Positions 44,038 through 54,380 of a DNA stretch of 64,000 nt are shown here, in pieces (the stretch's first letter is position 1; each line of letters begins with the position of its first letter). The DNA is taken from NCBI RefSeq assembly GCF_003611275.1, contig NZ_CP020694.1, positions 248,001 through 312,000 on the forward strand, given 5' to 3'. A model generated the notes under the pieces. It did not search any database. It was not told the DNA's origin and saw only the letters and a list, made by a program, of their open reading frames with translations. The translations under genes and the position numbers were made by a program. Origin of the DNA: Sulfitobacter sp. D7 (lineage in GTDB: Bacteria > Pseudomonadota > Alphaproteobacteria > Rhodobacterales > Rhodobacteraceae).

Positions 44038-45921
44038 ATGCTGAGCATCATCAAGTCGCTGACCAAACGGCAAAAGCGCGTGATCATGTTGGCGCTCGAC
44101 TCCCTTTTAATCGTTGTCTCCACGATTGCCGCCTTGGCTGTGCGCGGGCTGCCTGAGCATCTTCTCGAAACACTCGCCAACTATGCCCCGGTATTACCTC
44201 TTACCCTGATTGTTGGTGTGCTCGTATCGATCCGCTTGGGGGTCTGTAGCACACAATTGAACGCCTATGAGACCGCAGCGGTCGGTAGCACCGCTATTTT
44301 GGGGACCACCCTGGCGGGCGTATCCCTGCTGGGCGCGTCCCTTCTGGGGCTGGATTTCCCGCTGGGCGTGCATATCATGTTCGGGGCGATCATTTTCTCT
44401 CTGGTGGTGCTGTCGCGGGTAATCTTGTTGCATATCGTGCTGCAAATCTACCGTACCGGCGACGCGCGCTGCCGTGTCCTGATTTATGGCGCGGGCACCA
44501 CGGGGACACAGCTGGTCTCGGCGCTGCGCGGCCATGAAACGATTGAGCCTATTGCCTTTGTCGATGATAACATTGCGCTGCAAGGGCTCAACGTCTCAAA
44601 ACTGCCGGTCTATTCCTCGCGCGGCATTGCTGAACTTGTCGTCGAGAAACAGATCGACCGCGTGTTGCTGGCCGTGCCCTCGCTAAGCACCCCAAAGCAG
44701 GCGCAGATCGCCCGACGGCTGGAGAAGCTGGGTCTGGAGGTGCAAACCCTTCCGTCCTTCGCGCAATTGATCGGGGAAGAGGCTTTGGTCGACAAGCTTT
44801 CCCCCGTTTCTCCGCGTCGGTTCCTGAACCGCGATGAAATCACCCCTTTGATCAACGAAGGCGGAGAGAGCTATGCCGGTAAGGTAGTTTTCGTCTCAGG
44901 TGCGGGCGGCTCCATCGGGTCGGAGCTTTGCCGTCAGGTTCTGCTTTGCCGGCCCACCAAACTGGTGCTCTTCGAACTGAGCGAACTGGCCCTCTACAAC
45001 GCCGACATGGAGATCCGGCAGTTGGCCGAGGGCAGCGACATCGAAATCGTCTCGGTTCTGGGTACGGTCACGGATACCCGGCAGCTGCGCAAAGTGCTGT
45101 CGCAGCACGGGGTCAATGTGATCCTTCATGCCGCCGCCTATAAGCATGTCCCGCTGGTCGAGGCGAACCCGCTTTCGGGGCTGGTGAACAATGTTTTGGG
45201 CACACAGGCGCTGGCCGAGCAGGCCGCCCGCGCAGGCGTGGAGCGTTTCATTCTGGTATCGACCGACAAGGCCGTGCGACCGACAAATATCATGGGTGGG
45301 TCCAAGCGGCTTGCCGAACTCGTCATTCAGGATATGGCGCGCAAATATGGCGGCGAGGGCGGTGTCATCTTTTCGATGGTCCGTTTTGGCAATGTGTTGG
45401 GGTCGTCCGGGTCTGTCGTGCCGCTGTTTCAAGAGCAGGTTAGCCGCGGCGGCCCGTTGACGGTGACGGATCGGGGCGTGGCGCGCTACTTTATGACGGT
45501 GGAAGAGGCCGTGCGTCTGGTCTTGCAGGCTGGATCGCTGGCCCAAGGGGGCGAGGTCTTCGTTCTGGACATGGGCAAGCCCGTGCCCATCTTGAAACTT
45601 GCGCGGCAAGTGATTGAAACGGCCGGATACACCGTCCGGGACGAAGACAACCCCGATGGCGATATCGAGATCGAGATCACCGGCCTGCGCCCCGGCGAGA
45701 AGATGACAGAGGAGTTAACGCTGAGCGGTTTGCTCATCAACACGGCGCATCCCAAGATCTATTCTGCGCGGGAAAACGGATTGAACGAACTGGAAATCGC
45801 CTCGGTCCTGCGGGACTTGCGCGAAGCACTTGTTGCCAATGACGAAGATCTGGCCCGTCAGGTTGTCTACCGCTGGGTCGAAGGCTTCGCCCCGCCCGAG
45901 GCGCTGAGAAAATCCTCCTGA
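44038..45921 (+). CDS. CapD/WbpM-like nucleotide-sugar dehydratase/epimerase
   Basis: A 627-residue inner-membrane polysaccharide biosynthesis protein. Four N-terminal membrane helices come first, then a CoA-binding-like Rossmann fold (RVLIYGAGTTGTQLVSAL). The catalytic extended SDR domain has VFVSGAGGSIGSELCRQ (about residue 285) and LVSTDKAVRPTNIMGGSKRLAE, where TDKAV marks the group that lacks the usual Tyr. AGGAG precedes the ATG at 44038; an ATG at 43939 lies in the leader. Likely a 4,6-dehydratase acting on a UDP-N-acetylhexosamine. Confidence 0.88.
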   Translation: MLSIIKSLTKRQKRVIMLALDSLLIVVSTIAALAVRGLPEHLLETLANYAPVLPLTLIVGVLVSIRLGVCSTQLNAYETAAVGSTAILGTTLAGVSLLGASLLGLDFPLGVHIMFGAIIFSLVVLSRVILLHIVLQIYRTGDARCRVLIYGAGTTGTQLVSALRGHETIEPIAFVDDNIALQGLNVSKLPVYSSRGIAELVVEKQIDRVLLAVPSLSTPKQAQIARRLEKLGLEVQTLPSFAQLIGEEALVDKLSPVSPRRFLNRDEITPLINEGGESYAGKVVFVSGAGGSIGSELCRQVLLCRPTKLVLFELSELALYNADMEIRQLAEGSDIEIVSVLGTVTDTRQLRKVLSQHGVNVILHAAAYKHVPLVEANPLSGLVNNVLGTQALAEQAARAGVERFILVSTDKAVRPTNIMGGSKRLAELVIQDMARKYGGEGGVIFSMVRFGNVLGSSGSVVPLFQEQVSRGGPLTVTDRGVARYFMTVEEAVRLVLQAGSLAQGGEVFVLDMGKPVPILKLARQVIETAGYTVRDEDNPDGDIEIEITGLRPGEKMTEELTLSGLLINTAHPKIYSARENGLNELEIASVLRDLREALVANDEDLARQVVYRWVEGFAPPEALRKSS

Positions 45922-46074
45922 CCGGACCGTCACATGTCGCGATATTGCCGCGGTCGCGGCGCGCGGCAAAACGGTGGCGGGACAGAGATTGATTTGCAGG
46001 GGCTGTCCGTGCCAAATCTAGCCAACAATATCGCAGGTAAGGGGCGCTTTGTGGATCAGCGGACGAAATTAGGA

Positions 46075-48243
46075 ATGCGTAGGCTGAACCGTGGGCCGCT
46101 GGTGTCGATGCTCTTGGCGGGGGTGGCGCTGCCCGGTGTTGCGCTGGCTGATCCGACTTACGACATCTTTGAAACCCCCGAGCGTCCTTCGCTCAACTTT
46201 TACGGCTCGCCGGGGCTGGTCGATATGCCAACCGCCCATGCACTGCCGGATGGGCAGCTTGCCATCGGGGTCTCAAACTTTGCAGGCATGACGCGCACCA
46301 CCTTGACCTTTCAGGCCACACCGCGCCTGTCGGCCAGCTTTCGCTACGTTGGAATTCGGGATTGGACCGATGTCGTTCCCGGGAATTTCGATACCTATCG
46401 CGACCGAAGTTTTGACCTGCGCTATATGCTGAAAAAGGAAGGCGCTTTCTGGCCTGCGATCACCGTAGGTTTGCAGGATTTCGCAGGCACTGGGATCTAC
46501 GCGGGCGAATATGTCGTCGCGACCAAGACTTTCGACAACACGCTGCTGCCCGGGCGCGTCAAGGTGACCGGTGGTCTGGGCTGGGGGCGTCTGGGCAGCT
46601 ACGGCAGCATCGGTGCGCCCTTTGGTGGCAACCGTGGCTCCTTTGTCGGAGGCAGCACGGGGGGCAAACCTTCGTTTGATCAATGGTTTCGCGGGTCGGC
46701 TGCGCCCTTCGCCGGGGTAGAGTGGGCGGTGAATGACCGTTGGACCCTCAAGGCGGAATACAGTTCCGACGCCTATGAGACCGAAGACGGCTCGCGCGAG
46801 ATCTTTACCCGTAAATCGCAGTTCAACTTCGGCACCGAATACCAATATTCCGACGGGCTGCGGTTGGGGGCCTATTATCTCTATGGGTCCGAGATCGGGG
46901 TGAACCTGCAATACCAGTTGAACCCCCGCAAGCCGCTGACGCCGGTCAAGATTACCCCGGTCGCGCCGCTCAAGGTACGCCCCAGCCGCGCGACCTCTCC
47001 GGCGGCTTGGGATACGCAATGGGCCGCCAGCACCAACCAGCAGCGCAGCCTGCGCGATCAGGTGAAAGAGGTGCTAGATGCCAGCGGTCTTTCCCTCGTG
47101 GCGCTGACGCTTGATTCCGCCAAGGCCGAGTTGCGGTTGCGCAATGACCGGTATCAGGCCCCGGCGGTTGCTGTGGGGCGTGGTGCGCGCGCGCTGGCTT
47201 GGGTGCTGCCCGCCTCGGTTGAGACCTTCCGCATCGTCTTGGTCGAAGAGGGTTTGGCGCAATCCGCCGTGACCCTGCGCCGCTCTGACCTTGAGGCTTT
47301 GGAGTTTGACCCGCAGGCCGCCGACGCGCTGCTGGCGGTGGCGGGCATCGGTGAGGCCACTCCCCGGCTGCCCGGCGCGATGGAAAATGACGACCTCTAC
47401 CCGGATTTCGCCTGGTCCATCGGCCCCTATCTGTCGCCCAGCTATTTCGACCCGGAAGAGCCGGTTCGCCTGGATGGCGGCGTGGAGGTCACGGCCAGCT
47501 ATCGCCCCGCGCCGGGCTGGACCGTCGCAGGCGGTCTGAAGCACCGTCTTTTTGGCTCAGTGGGCGATAAGACGACGCCGAGCAATTCAAGGCTTCCGAC
47601 CGTCCGCACCGAGGGGCCGCGCTATGCCCGCGAAGGCGAGACGATCATCGACAATGCCTATGTGAGCAAGCAATGGAAGCCCGGCAATGACCTCTATGCG
47701 CGGGTCACAGCAGGCTATCTTGAACGGATGTTCGGGGGCGTCTCGGCCGAATTGCTGTGGAAGCCTGTTAACAGCAATCTCGCTCTTGGGGTTGAGGCGA
47801 ATTACGTGAAGCAGCGCGATTATGACGGTGCTCTGGGCTTTCTCGATTACAGCGTGGCGACGGGCCATGTTTCGGCCTATTACGCCTTTGGCGGCGGCTA
47901 TCATGGTCAATTGGACGTGGGCCGCTATCTGGCCGGTGATGTCGGTGCGACCGTGACCCTGACGCGCGAATTTACCAACGGCTGGAAGGTCGGCGGCTTT
48001 TTCACCATCACGGATGTCTCGGCCGAAGAGTTTGGCGAGGGGTCTTTTGACAAGGGCATCAACCTGACGATCCCCATCGGTTGGTTCTTGGGCGAGCCGG
48101 ACAAACGCAGCTTGTCTACCACGATCCGACCGATCCAGCGGGATGGCGGGGCGCGGCTTCAGGTGCCGGGCCGGCTTTATGAACAGGTGCGCAGTGGCCA
48201 TCGCAATTCACTGGAAGATCAATGGTCGAGGGTCTGGGAATGA
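46075..48243 (+). CDS. YjbH-type exopolysaccharide outer-membrane protein
   Basis: About 722 residues with a Sec signal peptide ending ALADP. YjbH/GfcD proteins are predicted outer-membrane beta-barrels for exopolysaccharide secretion. Family segments include LNFYGSPGLVDMPTAHALPDG near the N terminus (split here as NFYGSPGLVDMPTAH) and VGRYLAGDVGATVTLTREF near the end. The ATG at 46075 is used; a GTG at 46051 has a better ribosome-binding site (AAGGGG) and would add eight residues. The stop overlaps the next start. Confidence 0.85.
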   Translation: MRRLNRGPLVSMLLAGVALPGVALADPTYDIFETPERPSLNFYGSPGLVDMPTAHALPDGQLAIGVSNFAGMTRTTLTFQATPRLSASFRYVGIRDWTDVVPGNFDTYRDRSFDLRYMLKKEGAFWPAITVGLQDFAGTGIYAGEYVVATKTFDNTLLPGRVKVTGGLGWGRLGSYGSIGAPFGGNRGSFVGGSTGGKPSFDQWFRGSAAPFAGVEWAVNDRWTLKAEYSSDAYETEDGSREIFTRKSQFNFGTEYQYSDGLRLGAYYLYGSEIGVNLQYQLNPRKPLTPVKITPVAPLKVRPSRATSPAAWDTQWAASTNQQRSLRDQVKEVLDASGLSLVALTLDSAKAELRLRNDRYQAPAVAVGRGARALAWVLPASVETFRIVLVEEGLAQSAVTLRRSDLEALEFDPQAADALLAVAGIGEATPRLPGAMENDDLYPDFAWSIGPYLSPSYFDPEEPVRLDGGVEVTASYRPAPGWTVAGGLKHRLFGSVGDKTTPSNSRLPTVRTEGPRYAREGETIIDNAYVSKQWKPGNDLYARVTAGYLERMFGGVSAELLWKPVNSNLALGVEANYVKQRDYDGALGFLDYSVATGHVSAYYAFGGGYHGQLDVGRYLAGDVGATVTLTREFTNGWKVGGFFTITDVSAEEFGEGSFDKGINLTIPIGWFLGEPDKRSLSTTIRPIQRDGGARLQVPGRLYEQVRSGHRNSLEDQWSRVWE

Positions 48244-48938
48244 AGCATTTTGCAACCGGTCTTTTGTTGATCGCCAGCCTTACCTTGAGCGCCTGTGCGG
48301 GCGGAGGGCGCGAAGAGGAACGCAGCCCGCTGCTCAGCGCGGGCAGCACGTTGTTTAGCATTCTCAAAGACCGCACCGGGCCCGATGCGCCAGCCAAGGG
48401 GCGGGTGACAGTGACCCGCACGCTGCTGGATCAGACGCCCGGCGCGGTCATGCAGGTGGTGCCGGAAAACACCGGGCTGCAGGACTTTCTGAAACGTGTC
48501 GCTCGGCGGTCTGATGGCACGCCGGGGATGGTTGAGGTCTGGCAATCCACGGATCAGGCTCAGATCGTCCTGCGCGAAGGCGTGCTGGTCGGCACCAAGG
48601 GGCTTGGTGGCGATATGCGCTCGGCCCAAGCGCAAACGGTGATTGCGGCGCTGGACGGGCAGGGCGGCGGCGGCGAAAGGCTGATCACGCTGGCGCGGCT
48701 GGATGGCACTGCACAGACGGTGCCCTTTGCCTGCGACGTGACCCATCTGGGTCCGGAAACGATCCAGATCGTGGACCGTCGCCTGTCCGTGCGTCATTTT
48801 CGTGAGGACTGCGGTTATGGCGCAACGACCTTCAGCAATGACTATTGGGCCGAGGTCGGCACCGGCAAACTCCGCCGTTCGCGGCAATGGGCCGGGCCGC
48901 AATTCGGCTATATGGCGATCGACCTTCTGAAAGATTAA
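48240..48938 (+). CDS. YjbF/GfcB-type lipoprotein
   Basis: A 232-residue predicted lipoprotein with lipobox LSAC (about Cys19). YjbF/GfcB proteins partner YjbH/GfcD in group 4-type capsule or exopolysaccharide export. The start overlaps the yjbH stop (ATGA). Supporting segments are DQAQIVLREGVLVGTKGLGGD and FSNDYWAEVGTGKLRRSRQW, whose region is typical of the family. No YjbE or YjbG homologue is adjacent. Confidence 0.82.
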   Translation: MKHFATGLLLIASLTLSACAGGGREEERSPLLSAGSTLFSILKDRTGPDAPAKGRVTVTRTLLDQTPGAVMQVVPENTGLQDFLKRVARRSDGTPGMVEVWQSTDQAQIVLREGVLVGTKGLGGDMRSAQAQTVIAALDGQGGGGERLITLARLDGTAQTVPFACDVTHLGPETIQIVDRRLSVRHFREDCGYGATTFSNDYWAEVGTGKLRRSRQWAGPQFGYMAIDLLKD

Positions 48939-48989
48939 AATCCCTGCTTGGCGCTTGTGATCGCAGCCCGCGCGGGCCAATTTGGCGAG

Positions 48990-49844
48990 ATGGATAAAAC
49001 GCTTCTTTCCCTTGGGCATGGCTATAGCGCACGCGCATTGGCCGCCCGGTTGATCCCGCAGGGCTGGCGCATCATCGGCACCACGCGCAGCCCCGAAAAG
49101 CTTAAAGAGATTGCCGCGACGGGGGTGGAGCCGATGCTCTGGCCCGGCGACGATCTGAGCGCGCTTTTGCAAGAGGTGCCGAACCTGCTGGTCTCTGCCG
49201 GGCCGGGGCCGCAGGGCGATCCGGTTCTGCTGGAGTTGCAGGATCAGATCACCGCCGCCGCCCCGCATCTGCGGTGGGTGGGCTATCTGTCGACCACTGG
49301 CGTCTACGGCGACCACGGCGGCGATTGGGTGGATGAGACCACGCCGCTTGCCCCCTCTACCCGACGCGGCGCGGCGCGGGTGCAGGCCGAGGCGGCATGG
49401 GGCGCGATCCCCGATCTGCCGCTACATATCTTTCGGCTGGCGGGCATCTACGGCCCCGGACGCGGGCCATTTGCCAAGGTGCGCAAGGGCACGGCGCGGC
49501 GCATCATCAAGCAGGGCCAAGTCTTTTCGCGGATCCATGTGGAGGATATCGCTCAAGCGCTGGAATTGTCGTTGGCAAAACCGCAGCCGGGGGCGATCTA
49601 CAACCTGTGCGACGACGACCCCGCTCCGCCCCAAGATGTGATCGGCCATGCCGCCGCGCTTTTGGGCCTGCCCTTACCCCCGGCGGTGAACTTCGACGAG
49701 GCCGAGATGACCCCCATGGCCCGCAGCTTTTATGCGGAGAGCAAGAAGGTCCGGAACGATCACGCCAAGGCGGCGTTGGGCTGGCAACCGATCTACCCTG
49801 ATTATCGCTCGGGTCTGGCCGCGCTGCTGGGGGCGGATGACTGA
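48990..49844 (+). CDS. SDR-family NAD(P)-binding protein (YeeZ-like)
   Basis: A 284-residue atypical SDR. The N-terminal glycine motif is SLGHGYSARALAARL, unlike the GxxGxxG of neighbours but seen in YeeZ-like proteins. YLSTTGVYGDHGGDWVDE and FRLAGIYGPGRGP support the fold, while the usual YxxxK is missing. An upstream in-frame ATG at 48948 would add fourteen residues without homology. Substrate unknown; position suggests but does not prove an exopolysaccharide role. Confidence 0.75.
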   Translation: MDKTLLSLGHGYSARALAARLIPQGWRIIGTTRSPEKLKEIAATGVEPMLWPGDDLSALLQEVPNLLVSAGPGPQGDPVLLELQDQITAAAPHLRWVGYLSTTGVYGDHGGDWVDETTPLAPSTRRGAARVQAEAAWGAIPDLPLHIFRLAGIYGPGRGPFAKVRKGTARRIIKQGQVFSRIHVEDIAQALELSLAKPQPGAIYNLCDDDPAPPQDVIGHAAALLGLPLPPAVNFDEAEMTPMARSFYAESKKVRNDHAKAALGWQPIYPDYRSGLAALLGADD

Positions 49845-49870
49845 ACCCGTGGCACCGCCCGAGGCACCGA

Positions 49871-50467
49871 ATGCGTCAAGACGAACACACGTTGGCCTAT
49901 CTGCTGGACAGTATGGAGCGCGCGGCAGAGAAGGAGACGGTGTCGATCAACGATGTGCTGCATGAGATCGGCGACCGTTCCATCACACCGCTGATCCTGA
50001 TTGTCGCCTTGCTGCTGGTCTCGCCCCTGTCGGGAATCCCCGGCGTCTCGACCCTAGCGGCGGTGACGATCATCCTTTTGGCGGTGCAGGCCGTTACCGG
50101 GCGGCGCAGGCTTTGGATGCCGCAGTTTTTGCTGCGGCGCGAAGTGGCGGGCCATCGGTTAAGCGGCTGCGTGCGCTTTTTGCGTCGTCCCTGCGCCTTT
50201 GTCGACGGGCGCTGCAAGCCGCGTCTTCAGTTCCTCACCACCGGTCCGATGCGTTTCATCACGCTTGTCGTGGTCACGATCATCCCGCTCGGCTGGCCCT
50301 TTATGGAGGTCTTGCCGATGATGTCGTCGCTCGGCGCTGGCACCGTGGCGTTACTGGTTTTCGGTCTTTTCACTCGCGACGGGCTGTTCGTGCTTTTGGG
50401 CTATCTCTGCGTGGCGATCACGCTGAGCGCGGGCGCCCTGCTGGTGTTGACCGCCGCCAGCAGCTAG
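49871..50467 (+). CDS. exoD: ExoD-family exopolysaccharide protein
   Basis: A 198-residue inner-membrane protein of the ExoD family, needed for exopolysaccharide production and alkali tolerance in Sinorhizobium. A soluble N terminus (residues 1-35) is followed by paired hydrophobic segments, including [21 protein letters not shown]. The repeated P-L-S/G-W-P pattern ([14 protein letters not shown]) is typical. Its stop overlaps the convergent dxs stop, so there is no room for a separate terminator. Confidence 0.85.
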   Translation: MRQDEHTLAYLLDSMERAAEKETVSINDVLHEIGDRSITPLILIVALLLVSPLSGIPGVSTLAAVTIILLAVQAVTGRRRLWMPQFLLRREVAGHRLSGCVRFLRRPCAFVDGRCKPRLQFLTTGPMRFITLVVVTIIPLGWPFMEVLPMMSSLGAGTVALLVFGLFTRDGLFVLLGYLCVAITLSAGALLVLTAASS

Positions 50468-52392
50468 GCGCGCTGCGCGTCCAGATCGCCGATACCGAGC
50501 ACCTCAAGCACTTTGGCGATGATCTGTTCCGCGTTCATCCCGGCCACCGCATACATATCCGCCGGGCTGGCCTGATCAATGAAAGTATCGGGCAGCACCA
50601 TGGAGCGGAATTTTAGCCCCTTATCAAAAACAGCCTCATCCGCCAGCAGTTGCGCCACATGGCTGCCAAAGCCGCCCACGGCACCCTCTTCGATGGTGAT
50701 GAGCGCTTCGTGGTCTGCGGCCAGTTTCAGGATCATGTCGCGGTCCAGCGGCTTGGCAAAACGCGCATCGGCGATGGTGGGGGTGATGCCCTTGGCGCTA
50801 AGCTGCTCTGCGGCTTTCTCAACTTCTTCGAGCCGCGTGCCAAAGGACAAGAGCGCAACCTTGCTGCCTTCCCGGATCATCCGGCCCTTGCCGATTTCCA
50901 GTGGCGTGCCGCGCTCTGGCATCTCGACCCCGCGCCCCTCGCCGCGCGGATAGCGGAAGGCGATAGGGCCTTCGTCATGGGCGGCGGCGGTGGCGACCAT
51001 ATGGCGCAACTCGGCCTCGTCTGCGGCGGCCATCACCACGAAACCCGGCAGGTTGGCAAGGAAGGCCACGTCGAATGCGCCCGCGTGGGTCGGCCCATCA
51101 GCCCCCACCAGCCCGGCGCGGTCGATGGCGAAACGCACCGGCAGGCGCTGGATCGCGACGTCATGCACGACCTGATCGTAGCCGCGCTGCAAGAATGTTG
51201 AATACATGGCGCAGAAGGGCTTCATCCCCGCCGCCGCAAGCCCCGCGCAAAAGGTCACGCCATGCTGTTCGGCGATACCTACGTCGAAACAGCGGCTGGG
51301 GTAGCGTTCGGCAAAAAGATCAAGCCCGGTGCCATCGGGCATGGCGGCGGTCACGGCGCAGATCTTGTCATCCTCGGCGGCCTCGGCCAGCAGGCTGTCG
51401 GCGAAAACGCGGGTATAGCTCGGCGCGTTGGAGGGGGCTTTCTTTTGCTCGCCGGTCACCACGTTGAACTTTGCCGTGGCATGGCCCCGATCACGCGCGG
51501 CTTCGGCAGGGCCATAGCCCTTGCCCTTTTGCGTCTGGATATGGATCAGGATCGGCCCCGTCGCGCGTTGATGAACGGTGCGCAGCACGGGCAGCAACTG
51601 GTCCATGTCGTGCCCGTTGATCGGGCCGAGGTAGGAAAAGCCGAGGTTCTCGAACAGGGTGCCGCCGACGGCCATGCCCTTGAGCATATCCTTGGCGCGT
51701 TTGGCGCCTTCGCGGAACGGTTCGGGCAGCAGGCTCACCGCGCCTTTGGCGGCGGCTTTGAAGTCCTGAAACGGCGCTTCGGCATAGAGGCGGCTGAGGT
51801 AGCTCGACATTGCGCCGACGGGCGGGGCGATGGACATCTCGTTGTCGTTGAGGATGACGATCAACCGTTTTTTCAGGTCGCCCGCGTTGTTAAGCGCCTC
51901 ATAGGCCATGCCCGCGCTCATCGCGCCGTCGCCGATCACGGCAATCGCGTCGCCCAATCCTTCGGGGATCACGCCACCCAGATCGCGGCCGACGGCAAAG
52001 CCGAGCGCGGCCGAGATCGAGGTCGAGCTATGCGCCGCGCCGAAGGGGTCATAGGGGGATTCGCTGCGTTTCGTGAAGCCCGACAGCCCGTCCTTCATCC
52101 GCAGGCTGCGAATACGGTCGCGGCGTTCGGTGAGGATTTTATGCGGGTAGCATTGGTGGCTGACGTCCCAGATGATTTTGTCGCGCGGGGTGTCAAAGAC
52201 CGCATGCAGCGCCACGGTCAGCTCCACCACGCCAAGCCCTGCGCCCAAGTGTCCGCCGGTTTCCGACACGGCCGAGATCGTCTCGGCCCGCAACTCGCGC
52301 GCGACTTGGGTCAGTTCGGCATCGGACAGGCGTTTCAGGTCCGCAGGGCGGGTGACCTGATCAAGCAGGGGGGTGGCGGGTTTGTCACTCAT
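50464..52392 (-). CDS. dxs: 1-deoxy-D-xylulose-5-phosphate synthase
   Basis: Thiamine-diphosphate enzyme that starts the MEP isoprenoid pathway from pyruvate and glyceraldehyde 3-phosphate. 642 residues. It has [14 protein letters not shown], the ThDP motif [18 protein letters not shown] (about 150-167), the transketolase pyrimidine domain ([18 protein letters not shown]) and a C-terminal domain. The ATG at 52392 gives [10 protein letters not shown]; 52422 adds ten residues. It lies downstream of ispA in an isoprenoid operon. Confidence 0.95.
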   Translation of the reverse strand: MSDKPATPLLDQVTRPADLKRLSDAELTQVARELRAETISAVSETGGHLGAGLGVVELTVALHAVFDTPRDKIIWDVSHQCYPHKILTERRDRIRSLRMKDGLSGFTKRSESPYDPFGAAHSSTSISAALGFAVGRDLGGVIPEGLGDAIAVIGDGAMSAGMAYEALNNAGDLKKRLIVILNDNEMSIAPPVGAMSSYLSRLYAEAPFQDFKAAAKGAVSLLPEPFREGAKRAKDMLKGMAVGGTLFENLGFSYLGPINGHDMDQLLPVLRTVHQRATGPILIHIQTQKGKGYGPAEAARDRGHATAKFNVVTGEQKKAPSNAPSYTRVFADSLLAEAAEDDKICAVTAAMPDGTGLDLFAERYPSRCFDVGIAEQHGVTFCAGLAAAGMKPFCAMYSTFLQRGYDQVVHDVAIQRLPVRFAIDRAGLVGADGPTHAGAFDVAFLANLPGFVVMAAADEAELRHMVATAAAHDEGPIAFRYPRGEGRGVEMPERGTPLEIGKGRMIREGSKVALLSFGTRLEEVEKAAEQLSAKGITPTIADARFAKPLDRDMILKLAADHEALITIEEGAVGGFGSHVAQLLADEAVFDKGLKFRSMVLPDTFIDQASPADMYAVAGMNAEQIIAKVLEVLGIGDLDAQRA

Positions 52393-52433
52393 CGGGGCCT
52401 CTCTGGTGCCGCATTGGCGCATGTGCCGCCCGG

Positions 52434-53318
52434 CTAGCTGTCGCGGGCAATAACGAAGGCGGCAGCGGCTCGCAAGCTCTGCGCCTCTGGTCCATATTCA
52501 GATAGAGCGTCACAGGCCATGTCCACCAATTCGGCGGCACGGGTTTTGGCCCCGGCCAGACCGAGGTGGGACACAAACGTGGCTTTGCCCGCCGCGTCGT
52601 CCTTGCCGACGGCCTTTCCGACCGTTTCAGCGTCGCCTTCGACGTCAAGGATGTCATCGGCGATCTGAAAGGCGAGGCCGAGGTGTTTGGCATAAGCGCC
52701 AAGGGCGGTGGCATCGGCCCGGGCCATCCGTGGCCCGGCCATGGCAGACCATTCGATCAATGCGCCGGTCTTACCGGCCTGAAGCGCCGTGATCTCGGCC
52801 AGCGAGAGCGGCGCGGAGGCGGTTTCGGCGGCGATGTCCAGCGCTTGGCCGCCGACCATGCCGCCCACACCTGCCGCTTGGGCAAGGCTGGTCATCAGGG
52901 TCAGACGCGCCTCTGCAGGGCAGGGCGCTTGCCCGAGCAATTCAAAGGCCAGCGTTTGCAGCGCATCCCCGGCCAGAACGGCGGTCGCCTCATCCCACTT
53001 GCGGTGCACCGTGGGCTGGCCCCGGCGCAGATCGTCGTCGTCCATACAGGGCAGATCGTCATGCACCAGCGAATAGGCATGCAGCGCCTCAATGGCCGCA
53101 GCGGCTGGGGCAGCCATACCGGGGGCGATGCCATGCAGCCGCGCAGATTCGATCACCAGAAAGCCGCGCAGCCCCTTGCCGCCGCCGCAGGCATAGCGCA
53201 TCGCCTCGGCCACCGGGCCCTGGCGCTCGGCGAAGGCCGCTTCGATCTGCGCTTGCGCCAGATCACGGGCATGGGCAAGCGCCTCTGCCAAGGGAAGGGG
53301 GGTGGGCTGGAAGGTCAT
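52434..53318 (-). CDS. ispA: Farnesyl diphosphate synthase-type polyprenyl synthetase
   Basis: Condenses IPP with allylic diphosphates. 294 residues with the first Asp-rich motif [14 protein letters not shown] (about 85-98) and the second DDILDVEGD (about 225-233). Length and motif spacing fit a short-chain GGPP/FPP synthase. The ATG at 53318 is preferred; a TTG at 53330 overlaps the xseB stop. Between xseB and dxs, the usual xseB-ispA-dxs arrangement. Confidence 0.92.
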   Translation of the reverse strand: MTFQPTPLPLAEALAHARDLAQAQIEAAFAERQGPVAEAMRYACGGGKGLRGFLVIESARLHGIAPGMAAPAAAAIEALHAYSLVHDDLPCMDDDDLRRGQPTVHRKWDEATAVLAGDALQTLAFELLGQAPCPAEARLTLMTSLAQAAGVGGMVGGQALDIAAETASAPLSLAEITALQAGKTGALIEWSAMAGPRMARADATALGAYAKHLGLAFQIADDILDVEGDAETVGKAVGKDDAAGKATFVSHLGLAGAKTRAAELVDMACDALSEYGPEAQSLRAAAAFVIARDS

Positions 53319-53326
53319 GCAGGCGG

Positions 53327-53569
53327 TCAAAGCCCTTCGACGGGTTTCAGCCCATTGGGGTTGCCATCGCCATCAAGAGTGATCGCGGCGACCTTTTCTT
53401 CGGCCTCTTTCAGCTTGGTCTCGCAGCGCGCCTTAAGCTTGGCCCCGCGTTCGTAAAGCGCAATGCTTTCGTCCAGCGCGACATTGCCATTTTCAAGTTG
53501 GCCCAGCACTTTTTCAAGCTCGGCCATGGCGGTCTCAAAGTTCATCTCTTCTACGGGTGTGTCAGACAT
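53327..53569 (-). CDS. xseB: Exodeoxyribonuclease VII small subunit
   Basis: An 80-residue helical protein that assembles on XseA for single-strand DNA degradation. The family core FETAMAELEKVLGQLENGNV followed by LDESIALYERGAKLK is present. The ATG at 53569 is chosen because the frame upstream has no family sequence. First gene of the xseB-ispA-dxs operon; xseA is not in the window. Confidence 0.92.
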   Translation of the reverse strand: MSDTPVEEMNFETAMAELEKVLGQLENGNVALDESIALYERGAKLKARCETKLKEAEEKVAAITLDGDGNPNGLKPVEGL

Positions 53570-53678
53570 TGCGCGCCTCGTTGGTCGGAATTTCGCGCGA
53601 CAATAGTGCTTCGCGCCGGGCATTGCCAGCGGGCTGGCATTATGAATTTTACCTATGTGTTCTGCTAAAAGGGCCGGG

Positions 53679-54380
53679 TCAGTCCGGGGCCAGCATATAG
53701 CCCGCGCCGCGCACGGTTTGCAGGTATTGCGGCTGTTTCGGATCGCTTTCGATCTTGCGGCGCAGGCGGGTGATCTGAACATCAACCGCGCGTTCCTGCG
53801 CTTGGCCCCGGTCGCGGCCCAATTCTTCGACCAGTTTGGATCGGCTAAGCGCGACACCGGGCTGCGCGGCGAAAATCTTCATCAGCTGCACTTCGGTCGC
53901 GGTGAGACGTACCAGATCGTCGCCCTGCCACATTTCACCCCGCTCCATGTCATAGCGGATCACGCCGAGCGACAGCACTTTTGGCGCGGCGTCGGCGGCT
54001 GAGGTGTCGGGCATACGGCGCAGGATCGCGTTGATGCGCAGCAGCAGTTCTTTGGGTTCAAAAGGTTTGGGCAGGTAATCATCCGCCCCGGCCTCCAACC
54101 CTTCGATGCGGTTGTCGGTCTCGCCCTTGGCGGTCAGCAGCAAGATCGGCGTTTGCAGGGTTTCGCGCAGGGATCGGGTCAGCGCCATGCCGTCTTCGCC
54201 GGGCATCATCACGTCGAGCACGATCAGATCAAACTCTAGCCCCGCCAGCACCCGGCGCGCATGGGCCGCATCGCGGGCCGTGCTGACCAGAAAGCCGTTC
54301 CGCATCAAGAACTTTTTCAACAGGCTGCGGATGCGCTCATCGTCGTCGACAACCAACAGGTGCGCGTCAAGCTCGTTCAT
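53679..54380 (-). CDS. petR: OmpR-family response regulator PetR
   Basis: A 233-residue two-domain regulator. The receiver has VDDDERIRSL, phospho-acceptor Asp56 (LDVMMP), Thr83 and Lys105 (PKPF). The C-terminal winged helix has DVQITRLRRKIE and LQTVRGAGYML. The MarR-type partner directly upstream with ATGA overlap matches the petP-petR pair of Rhodobacter capsulatus, where PetR is needed for cytochrome bc1. No bc1 genes or kinase lie in this window. Confidence 0.8.
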   Translation of the reverse strand: MNELDAHLLVVDDDERIRSLLKKFLMRNGFLVSTARDAAHARRVLAGLEFDLIVLDVMMPGEDGMALTRSLRETLQTPILLLTAKGETDNRIEGLEAGADDYLPKPFEPKELLLRINAILRRMPDTSAADAAPKVLSLGVIRYDMERGEMWQGDDLVRLTATEVQLMKIFAAQPGVALSRSKLVEELGRDRGQAQERAVDVQITRLRRKIESDPKQPQYLQTVRGAGYMLAPD

